Positions 15,341 through 23,619 of a stretch of 32,882 bases of DNA are shown here, piece after piece. A model generated the notes under the pieces. It did not search any database, was not told the DNA's origin, and saw only the letters and a list, made by a program, of their open reading frames with translations. The DNA is taken from assembly GCA_010906965.1 (NCBI GenBank), contig JAAFHB010000033.1:1-32882 (forward strand), in the 5' to 3' direction. This DNA is from Mariniphaga sp. (GTDB lineage Bacteria > Bacteroidota > Bacteroidia > Bacteroidales > Prolixibacteraceae). A program made the translations under genes and the position numbers. Numbering within the stretch: position 1 is the first letter of the stretch; each line of letters opens with the position of its first letter.

Positions 15341-16468
15341 ATGAAATTTGTCGTTTCAAGTACCGAATTGCTGAAGCATTTGAATGCAATCAGCAGGGTG
15401 ATCAGCAGCAAGAACACCTTACCCATTCTTGATAATTTTCTATTGAAGCTCGAAGGTAAAACTTTGATGATTACGGCTTCTGACCTGGAAACCACGCTTA
15501 TCACTAAGATTGAGCTTGAAAATTCGGAGGAAGAGGGTCTGATTGCCATTCAGGCGAAAATCATGCTCGATACACTTAAAGAGTTTCCAGAGCAGCCACT
15601 TACGTTTAACATCGATCCGGAAACGATGGCTGTTGAGATTCTCTCGGCCAATGGAAAGTTTTCGATTGTTGGACATAATGGCGAAGATTTCCCGGTTTTA
15701 CCAAAAATTGGAGAAAAACATCACGAGATCACGCTTTCGCATGACCTTTTGCTAACTGGAATCAATAAAACGTTGTTTGCAACTGCCGACGACGAGTTGC
15801 GTCCGGTGATGAATGGTATTTTTATTGAGCTATCTCCAGAGGAAATTACTTTTGTTGCTTCGGATGCTCACAAACTGGTCAGATACAAACGAAGTGATGC
15901 AAAATACAGTGATGTAGCATCTTTCATTCTTCCAAAAAAGCCAGCATCGCTGCTTAAAAATCTTCTTCCACGCGAAGACTCGGATGTAAAACTCGAATTC
16001 GATGAAAAGAATGCATTTTTCACATTGAGCGGTTTTAAAATGGTTTGCCGTTTGGTTGAAGGAAAGTATCCTGCCTATAATTCTGTTATTCCGTTGAATA
16101 ACCCGAATGAAATGGTTGTCGACCGTGTTGAATTCTACACAACGCTTAAACGCGTTTCAGTTTTTGCCAATCAGGCAAGCAACCTCGTTCGTTTGAAATT
16201 GACCCCAACGGAATTAATCGTTTCTGCCCAGGATATTGATTTTGCGATATCAGCTGTTGAAACAATTAAATGTGAATACGACGGTCAGCCAATGGAGATT
16301 GGTTTCAAATCAACCTTCCTTGTCGAAATTCTTTCAAACCTCTCATCCGAAGATGTGAAAATGAAATTATCCGATCCTTCACGGGCAGGTCTGTTGCTAC
16401 CAGCAGAAAAAGAACTTGATTATGAAGACGTTTTGATGCTGTTGATGCCAATGATGATTAATGCTTAG
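15341..16468 (+). CDS. dnaN: DNA polymerase III beta sliding clamp
   Basis: DnaN is the ring-shaped processivity clamp of the replicase, also used by repair proteins. At 375 residues it has the standard length. The N-terminus MKFVVSSTELLKHLNAISRV and the segments NTLPILDNFLLKLEGKTL, ASDLETTL, GHNGEDFPVLPKI, LRPVMNGIFIELSPE, ASDAHKLVRYKR, RLVEGKYPAYNSVIP and the C-terminal VLMLLMPMMIN (partner pocket) mark the three repeated domains. It is preceded by 193 bases with no recognisable gene, presumably its promoter region, and followed by a terminator. dnaA and recF are not adjacent, as is usual in Bacteroidota. Confidence 0.96.
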   Translation: MKFVVSSTELLKHLNAISRVISSKNTLPILDNFLLKLEGKTLMITASDLETTLITKIELENSEEEGLIAIQAKIMLDTLKEFPEQPLTFNIDPETMAVEILSANGKFSIVGHNGEDFPVLPKIGEKHHEITLSHDLLLTGINKTLFATADDELRPVMNGIFIELSPEEITFVASDAHKLVRYKRSDAKYSDVASFILPKKPASLLKNLLPREDSDVKLEFDEKNAFFTLSGFKMVCRLVEGKYPAYNSVIPLNNPNEMVVDRVEFYTTLKRVSVFANQASNLVRLKLTPTELIVSAQDIDFAISAVETIKCEYDGQPMEIGFKSTFLVEILSNLSSEDVKMKLSDPSRAGLLLPAEKELDYEDVLMLLMPMMINA

Positions 16469-16490
16469 TATTTAAATTCATATTTGTTAT

Positions 16491-16523
16491 AAGCCTGGTG
16501 GTTAACCGACTGCCGGGTTTTTT
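16491..16523 (+). terminator. Rho-independent terminator after dnaN
   Basis: AAGCCTGG (16491-16498) pairs with CCGGGTTT (16513-16520), with two G-T pairs, and a T-run follows directly. It sits 22 bases past the dnaN stop and 22 bases before the next start. Confidence 0.65.
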
Positions 16524-16544
16524 GTTTTAATTTAATAATCAATT

Positions 16545-17354
16545 GTGAAACTTAACCTTAAAAATCCCATCGTATTTCTCGATCTCGAAACAACCGGGAT
16601 CAATGTCGTCACAGATCGTATTGTCGAGATCGCTCTTTTGAAAATTTTCCCCGACGGTAGGGAAGAGGAGAAGTTGCAGCGAATCAATCCTGGAATTCCA
16701 ATTCCAGCGCAATCATCTGAAATTCATGGGATTTACGATGAGGATGTAAAAGATGCCCCACTCTTCAAAGAGGTTGCAAAAATATATGCCAAATTTATCG
16801 AAGGATGTGACCTGGCCGGTTTCAATTCAACAAGATTTGATATTCCTTTACTTACAGAGGAGTTTTTACGCGTTGATATTGATCTCGATCTGAAGAAACA
16901 TAAATTCGTTGACGTGCAGATCATTTTCCATCGTATGGAGAAACGAACACTGGCAGCAGCATATAAATTCTATCTTTTAGAAGAACTTGAGAATGCGCAT
17001 AGTGCAATGGCTGATACCAAAGCAACTTACGAAGTTTTAAAAGCGCAACTTGACAGATATGAAGGGGTTGAATTTGATGATAACGGTAAGAAGTCATTTC
17101 CTGTCGTAAATAGTGTTGATGCTTTAGCTTCATTTTCAGCGTTTGATAAGAGCGTCGATTTTGCTGGAAGGATCGTTTATGATGAAAAAGGAGTCGAAGT
17201 CTTCAACTTTGGGAAGCACAAAGGAAAGCCTGTAGAGAAGGTTCTTCGCGAGGAACCCGGATATTTTTCGTGGATGATGCAAGGTGAGTTTCCGCTTTAT
17301 ACTAAAAAGGTGCTGACCGCTATAAAGCTGAAGGAATTAAACCGGAAGGTATAA
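16545..17354 (+). CDS. DEDDh 3'-5' exonuclease (DnaQ/epsilon-like) with C-terminal ExoX-like domain
   Basis: The product has 269 residues. The exonuclease domain has all three motifs: ExoI FLDLETTGINVVTDRIVEIA (Asp13, Glu15), ExoII GFNSTRFDIPLLTEEF, and ExoIII HSAMADTKATYEVL with His and Asp. This makes it a DEDDh nuclease like the proofreading subunit DnaQ. After a linker, residues of about 200-269 (VFNFGKHKGKPVEKVLREEP, then YFSWMMQGEF) form the small domain also found at the end of exonuclease X-type proteins. The start is GTG at 16545. It lies directly behind dnaN but after a terminator. It probably acts in proofreading or repair; which polymerase it serves cannot be told. Confidence 0.9.
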   Translation: MKLNLKNPIVFLDLETTGINVVTDRIVEIALLKIFPDGREEEKLQRINPGIPIPAQSSEIHGIYDEDVKDAPLFKEVAKIYAKFIEGCDLAGFNSTRFDIPLLTEEFLRVDIDLDLKKHKFVDVQIIFHRMEKRTLAAAYKFYLLEELENAHSAMADTKATYEVLKAQLDRYEGVEFDDNGKKSFPVVNSVDALASFSAFDKSVDFAGRIVYDEKGVEVFNFGKHKGKPVEKVLREEPGYFSWMMQGEFPLYTKKVLTAIKLKELNRKV

Positions 17355-17381
17355 AATCTTTTAATTTTTAAATAGATAGCT

Positions 17382-17993
17382 ATGAAGATCATTTGCATAG
17401 GTCGTAATTATTTAAAACATGCCCGCGAACTCGAGCATGATATTCCCACGGAACCTGTCTTCTTTATGAAGCCCGATTCGTCATTATTGCTGGATAACAG
17501 GCATTTTTATATTCCCGGATTTTCGAACGAAGTTCATTACGAAGTTGAATTGGTAGTTAAGATTAATCGTCTGGGAAAGAGCATCGAAGCGCGTTATGCG
17601 TACCGTTATTACGATGAAATTGGACTGGGTGTCGATTTCACTGCCCGCGATTTGCAACGTCAGCTCATCGAAAAAGGGTTACCATGGGAAAAGGCCAAAG
17701 CATTCGATTCTGCAGCTGTCCTTGGTGAATTTATCCCTAAGGAAGAGTTAGGCGATCTTGGACAGATTGATTTTTCGTTACTCAAAAATGGGGAAGTAGT
17801 TCAGCAGGGAAATTCACGCGATATGATCTTTGCAGTGGATACGATTATCGAATATATTTCGCAGTTTGTGACATTAAAGATTGGAGATCTGATTTATACA
17901 GGTACGCCTGCAGGTGTTGGGCCAGTCAAAATAAATGACCGGCTCGAAGGTTTTATTGGCGAAAAGAAAATGTTTGACTTCCTGGTGAAGTAG
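17382..17993 (+). CDS. Fumarylacetoacetate hydrolase (FAH) family protein
   Basis: The product has 203 residues, the size of the compact single-domain FAH group (acylpyruvases, oxaloacetate decarboxylases, 2-keto-4-pentenoate isomerases). MKIICIGRNYLKHARELEHD and EPVFFMKPDSSLL are typical. HYEVELVVKINRLGK supplies two Glu metal ligands and GLGVDFTARDLQ the Asp ligand. FDSAAVLGEFIP and IYTGTPAGVGPV form the later active-site loops. All ligands for Mg or Mn are present, so it should be an active hydrolase or decarboxylase. The true substrate is not predictable. It starts 27 bases after the exonuclease and is likely in the same transcript. Confidence 0.88.
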   Translation: MKIICIGRNYLKHARELEHDIPTEPVFFMKPDSSLLLDNRHFYIPGFSNEVHYEVELVVKINRLGKSIEARYAYRYYDEIGLGVDFTARDLQRQLIEKGLPWEKAKAFDSAAVLGEFIPKEELGDLGQIDFSLLKNGEVVQQGNSRDMIFAVDTIIEYISQFVTLKIGDLIYTGTPAGVGPVKINDRLEGFIGEKKMFDFLVK

Positions 17994-18006
17994 AATTCCA
18001 GATTAA

Positions 18007-18058
18007 AATAAGTTGAAATAGATTGGAATAAGGGTATTTAAATCTACTTCAACTTATT
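18007..18058. terminator. Long hairpin between convergent genes, overlapping the pgl stop
   Basis: AATAAGTTGAAATAGATT (18007-18024) pairs with AATCTACTTCAACTTATT (18041-18058) over 18 bp with one G-T pair and a 16-base loop. It lies between the FAH-family gene and pgl, and its right arm contains the pgl stop codon. It is probably a bidirectional terminator. Confidence 0.75.
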
Positions 18059-18791
18059 TCATTGTATTCCTTTTATTCCCCTTTAGACTCTCTTCGTCTC
18101 CAAACCAAAATAACTCTCCTTTGGGATGAATATGTGAAGCCGGATATATCGATGAGTTTTCAGAATACCTGATTATTTTATTGAAAATATTTGCCTTTGA
18201 TATTCCGGAAATCAGAAAAGCGACTCTTTTTGCGTTATTCAACACCTTGCCTGTTAAGGTAATCCGCTGTTGGCGCGTGACAGGATGAAATGCAATTCCT
18301 GTGATATTGTGAGATTCCAATAGTTGCATTTGATCCGGAAAAATAGAGGCGGTATGTCCGTCGTCGCCCAGGCCAAGCATGATCAGATTAAATACCGGCC
18401 AATTGTTAATCATTGGAACAAGGTTTTCGATTTCCAGGGCATATCTTTTTAACTCCTCTGTCGGGTCAGCTTCGCCTCTGATCCTGTGAATTTGACTTTG
18501 AGGCAGTTTGATTTTTGAGAGAAGAAGTTTGTTTGCAACTCCAAAATTGCTTACAGGATCGTCAGGGGCTACCATCCTCTCGTCTCCCCACCAAAAGTGA
18601 ATTTTTTGCCAGGGAATTTCATTCGCATATTTCTCCGCCATTAGTGAAAACAGCAGCGACGGAGTTTTCCCTCCCGATAATGCCAGGTGAAAAGTATCTT
18701 CTGTAGTTTCATTTACCCAGCTAATTAATTGTAATATAAACGAATCAGCCATATCTTCTGCGTTTTTACAAATACGAATGATTGTCTCCAT
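18054..18791 (-). CDS. pgl: 6-phosphogluconolactonase
   Basis: Pgl hydrolyses 6-phosphogluconolactone to 6-phosphogluconate, the second step of the oxidative pentose phosphate pathway. The 245-residue sequence has the SOL/DevB-type motifs: FHLALSGGKTPSLLFSLMA, IHFWWGDERMVAPDDPVSNF, LGLGDDGHTASIFPD, and near the C-terminus RVAFLISGISKANIFNKII. Length and motif order are normal. It follows zwf on the same strand after 61 bases, so the two successive enzymes are probably co-expressed. The usual third partner, 6-phosphogluconate dehydrogenase, is not in the window. Confidence 0.95.
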   Translation of the reverse strand: METIIRICKNAEDMADSFILQLISWVNETTEDTFHLALSGGKTPSLLFSLMAEKYANEIPWQKIHFWWGDERMVAPDDPVSNFGVANKLLLSKIKLPQSQIHRIRGEADPTEELKRYALEIENLVPMINNWPVFNLIMLGLGDDGHTASIFPDQMQLLESHNITGIAFHPVTRQQRITLTGKVLNNAKRVAFLISGISKANIFNKIIRYSENSSIYPASHIHPKGELFWFGDEESLKGNKRNTMK

Positions 18792-18852
18792 TGATTGAAT
18801 GTATTATAGTTTAACACGTTGAAAAGCAATATTCTGAAAATAGGTTCAAACG

Positions 18853-20358
18853 CTACAATTCGCAGTATAATCCATCATCTGAAAGATTTTTACACGGATA
18901 TCGCCAAGTCTTTTCGTCTTCCATGAGTCCATCCGATTCGTAAGGACCCCAGGTACCTGCAGGATAACCATATATTGGTATCGAAGGATCATTCTCCCAG
19001 GCATCGAGAATGGGTTGAATAAAATTCCAGGCCGCTTCGACAGTGTCGCCACGCGAGAAGAGTGTAGCATCGCCATGTAAAGAATCAAGTATAAGGCGCT
19101 CGTAGGCTGATGGTAATTGAATATCAGTAAGACTTGAATAGTGAAAATCCATGTTTGCCTGATTTACCTTGAAACCGGATCCTGGTTCTTTTGTGTTGAA
19201 TTTCAGTAGAATACCTTCGTCTGGTTGTATTCTGATAATAAGCTGATTGGGCTTATAATGATCGTTCCCGGTTTGATCAAATAGATGATGAGGGGTGGGT
19301 TTGAATTCGATGACGATTTCTGTTACCCTTGTCGGGAGTTTTTTCCCTGACCTGATAAAAAATGGGACACCTGCCCATCGCCAGTTATCGATGTAGAACT
19401 TCATCGCAACAAAGGTTTCAGTGTGAGAATCAGGATCAACTCCCGGCTCTTCGCGATAGCCAGCTATCGATTGACCTTTTATGGTTGATGCCGTATATTG
19501 CCCTCTAATTACTTGTTTATGGATATTCTCCGGTTTTATTGGACGTAAGGACTGAAAAACTTTCATCACCTCGTGCCGTATGGCATCTGCTTCGATTACA
19601 ACAGGTGGTTCCATGGCGACCATTCCTACAATCTGAAGCAAATGGTTTTGTACCATGTCGCGCATGGCTCCCGCATGGTCGTAATAGCCGCCACGTCCTT
19701 CAACACCAAGACTTTCTGCCGATGAAATTTCAACCCGCTCGATGAAATTCCGGTTCCAGACAGGTTCGAATATTCCATTTGCAAACCGTGTAACCATTAA
19801 ATTTTGAACTGTTTCCTTTCCAAGATAATGATCAATCCGGTAGATCTGGCTTTCTTCGTAATTTTTCAGAAGACTAATATTCAATTTTCTGGCACTTGCA
19901 AGATTAATGCCAAAGGGCTTTTCGATAATCAGTCTTTTAAAACCCTCTGCTTGAATATTAAGATCAGCAAGAGCCAATTTTTCAGGAATTACATCGTAAA
20001 GATTTGGTGGTGTGGAAAGATAGAAGAGGTAATTTGCAGGAATATTCAAGGGTTGTCTTAAGCTTTCTAACCGCCTTTTTAACTTCTGATAATCGTCCTG
20101 TAATTCGTAATCAATTGTTCGATAGTGGATTTTGTTAAGAAACTTCGAATTTGATTCTTCATCTGTCGGTAAAAACTCATTCATCCTTTTGCGAAACTCC
20201 ACATCCGTAAGTGGCGTTCTACTTGCACCCAATATTGCAAAATTCTTGGGCAGAAGATTGTGAATGAATAATTGATGAATTGCCGGGATAAGCATTCTTT
20301 TTGTCAGATCGCCGGAAGCGCCGAAAATAACAATGATATGTGGATCAGGTATTTTCAT
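18853..20358 (-). CDS. zwf: Glucose-6-phosphate 1-dehydrogenase
   Basis: Zwf oxidises glucose 6-phosphate to the lactone with NAD(P)+, the entry step of the oxidative pentose phosphate pathway. The nucleotide-binding motif VIFGASGDLTKRMLIPA is at the N-terminus. The substrate-site signature RIDHYLGKETVQN includes the conserved Asp-His and Lys. NRNFIERVEISSAE, GRGGYYDHAGAMRDMVQNH, and FFIRSGKKLPTRVTEIVIEF follow. From the ATG at 20358 the protein has 501 residues, normal for the family. A TTG at 20403 would add 15 non-conserved residues before the first beta strand and is unlikely. pgl follows after 61 bases. Confidence 0.96.
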   Translation of the reverse strand: MKIPDPHIIVIFGASGDLTKRMLIPAIHQLFIHNLLPKNFAILGASRTPLTDVEFRKRMNEFLPTDEESNSKFLNKIHYRTIDYELQDDYQKLKRRLESLRQPLNIPANYLFYLSTPPNLYDVIPEKLALADLNIQAEGFKRLIIEKPFGINLASARKLNISLLKNYEESQIYRIDHYLGKETVQNLMVTRFANGIFEPVWNRNFIERVEISSAESLGVEGRGGYYDHAGAMRDMVQNHLLQIVGMVAMEPPVVIEADAIRHEVMKVFQSLRPIKPENIHKQVIRGQYTASTIKGQSIAGYREEPGVDPDSHTETFVAMKFYIDNWRWAGVPFFIRSGKKLPTRVTEIVIEFKPTPHHLFDQTGNDHYKPNQLIIRIQPDEGILLKFNTKEPGSGFKVNQANMDFHYSSLTDIQLPSAYERLILDSLHGDATLFSRGDTVEAAWNFIQPILDAWENDPSIPIYGYPAGTWGPYESDGLMEDEKTWRYPCKNLSDDGLYCEL

Positions 20359-20451
20359 ATCGATTTTATTTGTCTTAGGATAAATATTATAAAGACGTTT
20401 CAACGACCCGTTTGTTCAATTCATAAAAGAGAAAATTCTTCTTACAGCCTA

Positions 20452-21111
20452 TTAAATATGAAATTTGACTTCATCCACCCAACCCCAAACAACAAGCACC
20501 TCACTTACCATCCTATAATACAATATGATAGGTATTGGACCCGATTTGTAATTAAAAAATCCCTGAAATGAACCGGAATCTTCAACAGAGCTATTCAATA
20601 AAATCCGGATATCAGTTGCAAATTCAATATTACTAAAGGGGACCATTTTATAAATGGCCTCTTTAGCGCACCAATGAACCAACATCCGGTGATTCGAAAG
20701 CTCTGCCTCTTCATTGCAAACTGCTAATTCATCGGAAGAAAGAAAACGACTTCCGACTTTTCCTACTTTCCGGGCAATGAGCTCGATATCAATGCCTGGA
20801 ATAGAAGCAGATTGAAGGATTATTGCGATATAACCGGTTGAGTGAGAAATACTTATATTCGTTGAGCAGTTTTCCAGATAGGGACGGCCGTCGATATGGT
20901 ATTTAATAAGGAGTTGTTCGGGAATTAGTTCGTTGAGAAGCGCTCTTGTTGCGAGCCACTCTTTTTTACGGTGAATGGCAGTAATTCCGGAATAGGTAAT
21001 TATATCAGGATCAGATAATTTGGCCAATAACAGCAACGTTTCGATCTCTTCGGAAACTTTCCATAGTCCGATCTCTCCGTTGCCGATATTTTCGCGCAGT
21101 ATTAGTGGCAT
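20452..21111 (-). CDS. 4'-phosphopantetheinyl transferase (Sfp-like)
   Basis: The enzyme moves the phosphopantetheine arm of CoA onto a carrier-protein serine. The 219 residues show the bidomain Sfp-type fold. The N-terminal half ends in DGRPYLENCSTNISISHSTG. The metal-binding GIDIELIARKVGKV gives Asp and Glu. The second motif, WCAKEAIYKMV, provides the Glu and Lys. It probably activates acyl carrier protein or a similar carrier; no synthase cluster is nearby. Its ATG overlaps the gldD stop by one base (TAATG), placing it at the end of the ssb-gldE-gldD unit. A gap of 93 bases, without a clear terminator, leads to zwf. Confidence 0.9.
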   Translation of the reverse strand: MPLILRENIGNGEIGLWKVSEEIETLLLLAKLSDPDIITYSGITAIHRKKEWLATRALLNELIPEQLLIKYHIDGRPYLENCSTNISISHSTGYIAIILQSASIPGIDIELIARKVGKVGSRFLSSDELAVCNEEAELSNHRMLVHWCAKEAIYKMVPFSNIEFATDIRILLNSSVEDSGSFQGFFNYKSGPIPIILYYRMVSEVLVVWGWVDEVKFHI

Positions 21112-21701
21112 TATTTACGCTCCTTCCATTCAGTCGTTTCAATCAGCCGGATCACGTCCTGATTTAGGAATTCAATTACGGGTTGCAAACTATCGATATT
21201 TGGTATTTCCTTAATATACAGCGACCCGCGAAGAAAATGTTTTATGCTGTCCGTCAGATAAAACTGTATGGGTGAAGCTGCATTTCCTTTGATATTATAA
21301 ATTGTTCCAAAAACGTTCTTCGATGGATTCATAAAAATCTGCTCTTCGATCGAACTCGCTTTCTGCGAATGTTTGTAGGCGAGTGTGCGCGACTCTTCAA
21401 TAAATTCCCCCAGGTTCTTTTCGATCTTCTTATAGCTTAGGTGGATTTGCGCATGGTTGGCCGGAACTTCGATGGTAACCCAATCAAGTTGTTTCAGATT
21501 TAATGAATCGTGACCCGCATTAGAATAGACAGGTATTTGGAAATTGTAGGGTACAGACATCTCGAGTGACTTATAATGCTTCGCAGGAAGAGAGATTCTG
21601 AAGTAACCTCTTGGACGGGGTGTAAACTCTTTCCGGCACGAATTGAAATTAAACAGCAATCCGAAAAGCAGAAGAATATAATTTAGTTTAACTTTTAGCA
21701 T
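21111..21701 (-). CDS. gldD: Gliding motility lipoprotein GldD
   Basis: The 196-residue product starts with a lipoprotein signal peptide (LNYILLLFGLLFNFNSC, lipidation Cys at about residue 22) followed by RKEFTPRPRGYFRISLP, the hallmark of GldD. Later features include WVTIEVPANHAQIHLSYKKI, GTIYNIKGNAASPIQFYLTD and FLRGSLYI. GldD is a lipoprotein required for gliding in Flavobacterium and is widespread in Bacteroidota with type IX secretion; its mechanism is not settled. The ATG lies one base after the gldE stop and the stop overlaps the next start, so it is tightly coupled to both neighbours. Confidence 0.93.
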   Translation of the reverse strand: MLKVKLNYILLLFGLLFNFNSCRKEFTPRPRGYFRISLPAKHYKSLEMSVPYNFQIPVYSNAGHDSLNLKQLDWVTIEVPANHAQIHLSYKKIEKNLGEFIEESRTLAYKHSQKASSIEEQIFMNPSKNVFGTIYNIKGNAASPIQFYLTDSIKHFLRGSLYIKEIPNIDSLQPVIEFLNQDVIRLIETTEWKERK

Positions 21702-21702
21702 C

Positions 21703-23046
21703 TTATAACGACTCGGTTTTTGTGTCAGGCTGAATGGTGACTTTGATTTTTGTAATTCGCCTGGTGTTTACACCTTCAACCTCAAAATTGAAGTTTTTGC
21801 AGTTCAATTTCTCATGAAGCATCGGAAATTCACCTTTTAATTCAAGAATCAAACCTGCTAATGTATCAGCTTCCCCGCGAATATCGTCAAATATATCATC
21901 CTCGTAATCAAATACTTTACAGAAGTCGTTGAGCATTATTCTTCCATCGAAAAGATATTCAAAATCGCTTATTTGCGTAAACAGCGACTCATCTTCGTCA
22001 AATTCGTCTGCTATGTCGCCGACAATTTCTTCAAGTATGTCTTCAAGCGTCACCAGTCCTGAAGTTCCTCCAAATTCATCAACCACAATGGCCATATGAA
22101 CTTTCGATTTTTGAAAATCTTCGAGAAGATCATCTATTTTTTTTGTTTCAGGAACGAAAAACGGTTGTCGCATAAGTGGTTGCCATCTGTATGCTGCGCT
22201 TTTATCCAGATAGGGGAGAAGATCTTTAATGTAGAGAATTCCCCGCACATCGTCAAGTGTGCCGGCAAATACCGGTATTCGTGAATACCCCGATTCCTTA
22301 ATAATCTGAAGTACGCGTTCGAAATTGCTATGTATATCGATTGAAGTCACTTCAAGCCTTGAATGCATAATTTCGTTTACACTTTTATTCCCGAATTTCA
22401 CAATTCCTTCTAAGATTTCCTTGTCATCCGAAATATCGAGGTGGTCTGTGAGCTGTAGTGCTTTGGAAATTTCGTCGATTGAAAGGTTCTTTTTGTATTT
22501 GATGAGACGTTTATTTACAAAGGATGTTGAGTTAATCAGTAAAAAATTGACAGGCTTTGTGATCATTACGAGAATATTGATGAATGCCGAAACCTTTAGC
22601 GCTAATGTCTTAGGGTAATGAGCAGCGTAGACTTTAGGAATGATCTCACCAAAAAGGAGAATCAGCGCGGTTATGAAAACAGTATTGAAAATAAACCCCA
22701 GGGTCGGAACAAGTGTAAAATCAATCAGACTGTTCGTTATATGAGCAGTCAATAGTACGATCGCAATATTTACAAAATTATTCCCAACCAAAATAGCTGC
22801 AAGAAGTTGCTCCGGCTCAGATAGTAGTTTAATTACTATACTGGCAGAGCGTTTCTTATTCAATTTAAGATCTTTGATCTCTTTCGGCTCCAGAGAGAAG
22901 AGTGCAACTTCTGATCCTGATATAAGCGCCGATATGAAGAGTAAAACAATTACAATAAATATGCCTGTGAGGGTTTCGGAAGTAAAATGATTATATCCGA
23001 TATCCCCATTTAGCGTTTCAAAAAATGAAACCGCGTCTGTTTCCAA
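21703..23046 (-). CDS. gldE: Gliding-associated protein GldE (CNNM/CBS transporter-like)
   Basis: The product has 447 residues. An N-terminal membrane domain of the CNNM/DUF21 type (about 20-200) includes LISGSEVALFSLEPKEIKDL, LLAAILVGNNFVNIAIVLL and LLFGEIIPKVYAAHYPKTLA. A CBS pair follows (about 210-345) with MHSRLEVTSIDIHSNFERVL, GYSRIPVFAGTLDDVRGILY and VDEFGGTSGLVTLEDILEEI. The small CorC/HlyC C-terminal domain comes last (FDGRIMLNDFCKVFDYEDD). The same architecture occurs in CorC-like hemolysin-family proteins; GldE is the member next to gldD. The start is TTG at 23046, since no ATG precedes the conserved region. It lies 17 bases after ssb. Confidence 0.92.
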   Translation of the reverse strand: METDAVSFFETLNGDIGYNHFTSETLTGIFIVIVLLFISALISGSEVALFSLEPKEIKDLKLNKKRSASIVIKLLSEPEQLLAAILVGNNFVNIAIVLLTAHITNSLIDFTLVPTLGFIFNTVFITALILLFGEIIPKVYAAHYPKTLALKVSAFINILVMITKPVNFLLINSTSFVNKRLIKYKKNLSIDEISKALQLTDHLDISDDKEILEGIVKFGNKSVNEIMHSRLEVTSIDIHSNFERVLQIIKESGYSRIPVFAGTLDDVRGILYIKDLLPYLDKSAAYRWQPLMRQPFFVPETKKIDDLLEDFQKSKVHMAIVVDEFGGTSGLVTLEDILEEIVGDIADEFDEDESLFTQISDFEYLFDGRIMLNDFCKVFDYEDDIFDDIRGEADTLAGLILELKGEFPMLHEKLNCKNFNFEVEGVNTRRITKIKVTIQPDTKTESL

Positions 23047-23063
23047 TTTTATTAATTTAAATA

Positions 23064-23510
23064 TTAGAAGGGTAAATCGTCACCCTCTTTATCGTCATTG
23101 CTGTAAGCGTTTGTGCTGTTGAGAGGTTCGCTTACTACTGACGGTTGTGCTGCTTTGTTTCCCTCGGGAGATGTTCCATCATTTTTCTTCCCCAGTAACT
23201 GAATTGTGTCGGCGAGGATTTCGGTGATGTATCTTTTCGATCCATCCTGTGCATCGTAACTTCTTGTTCTGATTTTGCCATCGACATAAATCTGACTTCC
23301 CTTGCGAATGTAGTTTTCAGCGAGTGATGCAAGACCGCTCCAACAAACAATGTTATGCCACTCGGTGGTTGTCACTTTCTCTCCGCTTTTATTCGTGTAG
23401 TGATCGGAGGTGGCCAATGTGAAATTTGCCACAGAAGCATTACTGTCAAGATGCTTTACCTCAGGGTCTTTCCCTACATTTCCTACTAAAATAACTTTGT
23501 TAACTGACAT
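23064..23510 (-). CDS. ssb: Single-stranded DNA-binding protein
   Basis: Ssb coats single-stranded DNA and recruits repair and replication proteins. The 148-residue protein has an OB-fold (about 1-105): MSVNKVILVGNVGKDPEVKH, ATSDHYTNKSGEKVTTTEWH, YIRKGSQIYVDGKIRTRSY and a polar linker. It ends in the acidic partner-binding tail EGDDLPF. It lies between mutY and gldE on the same strand, as in other Bacteroidota, and probably leads the ssb-gldE-gldD-phosphopantetheinyl transferase transcript. Confidence 0.96.
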   Translation of the reverse strand: MSVNKVILVGNVGKDPEVKHLDSNASVANFTLATSDHYTNKSGEKVTTTEWHNIVCWSGLASLAENYIRKGSQIYVDGKIRTRSYDAQDGSKRYITEILADTIQLLGKKNDGTSPEGNKAAQPSVVSEPLNSTNAYSNDDKEGDDLPF

Positions 23511-23572
23511 GACTGTTGAGATTATGGTTTGTAAGTCTAAATTACGAAAAAGATGTGAAGATTACAAGTTTT

Positions 23573-23580
23573 CAAAGATA
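23573..23580 (-). promoter_or_regulatory. Candidate -7 box TATCTTTG for ssb
   Basis: The minus strand reads TATCTTTG, matching TAnnTTTG, 63 bases upstream of the ssb ATG and 40 bases past the mutY stop. No clear -33 element is visible. Confidence 0.35.
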
Positions 23581-23619
23581 AAAAAATATGATGAAATATC
23601 AGGTTTTTACGACCATAGT

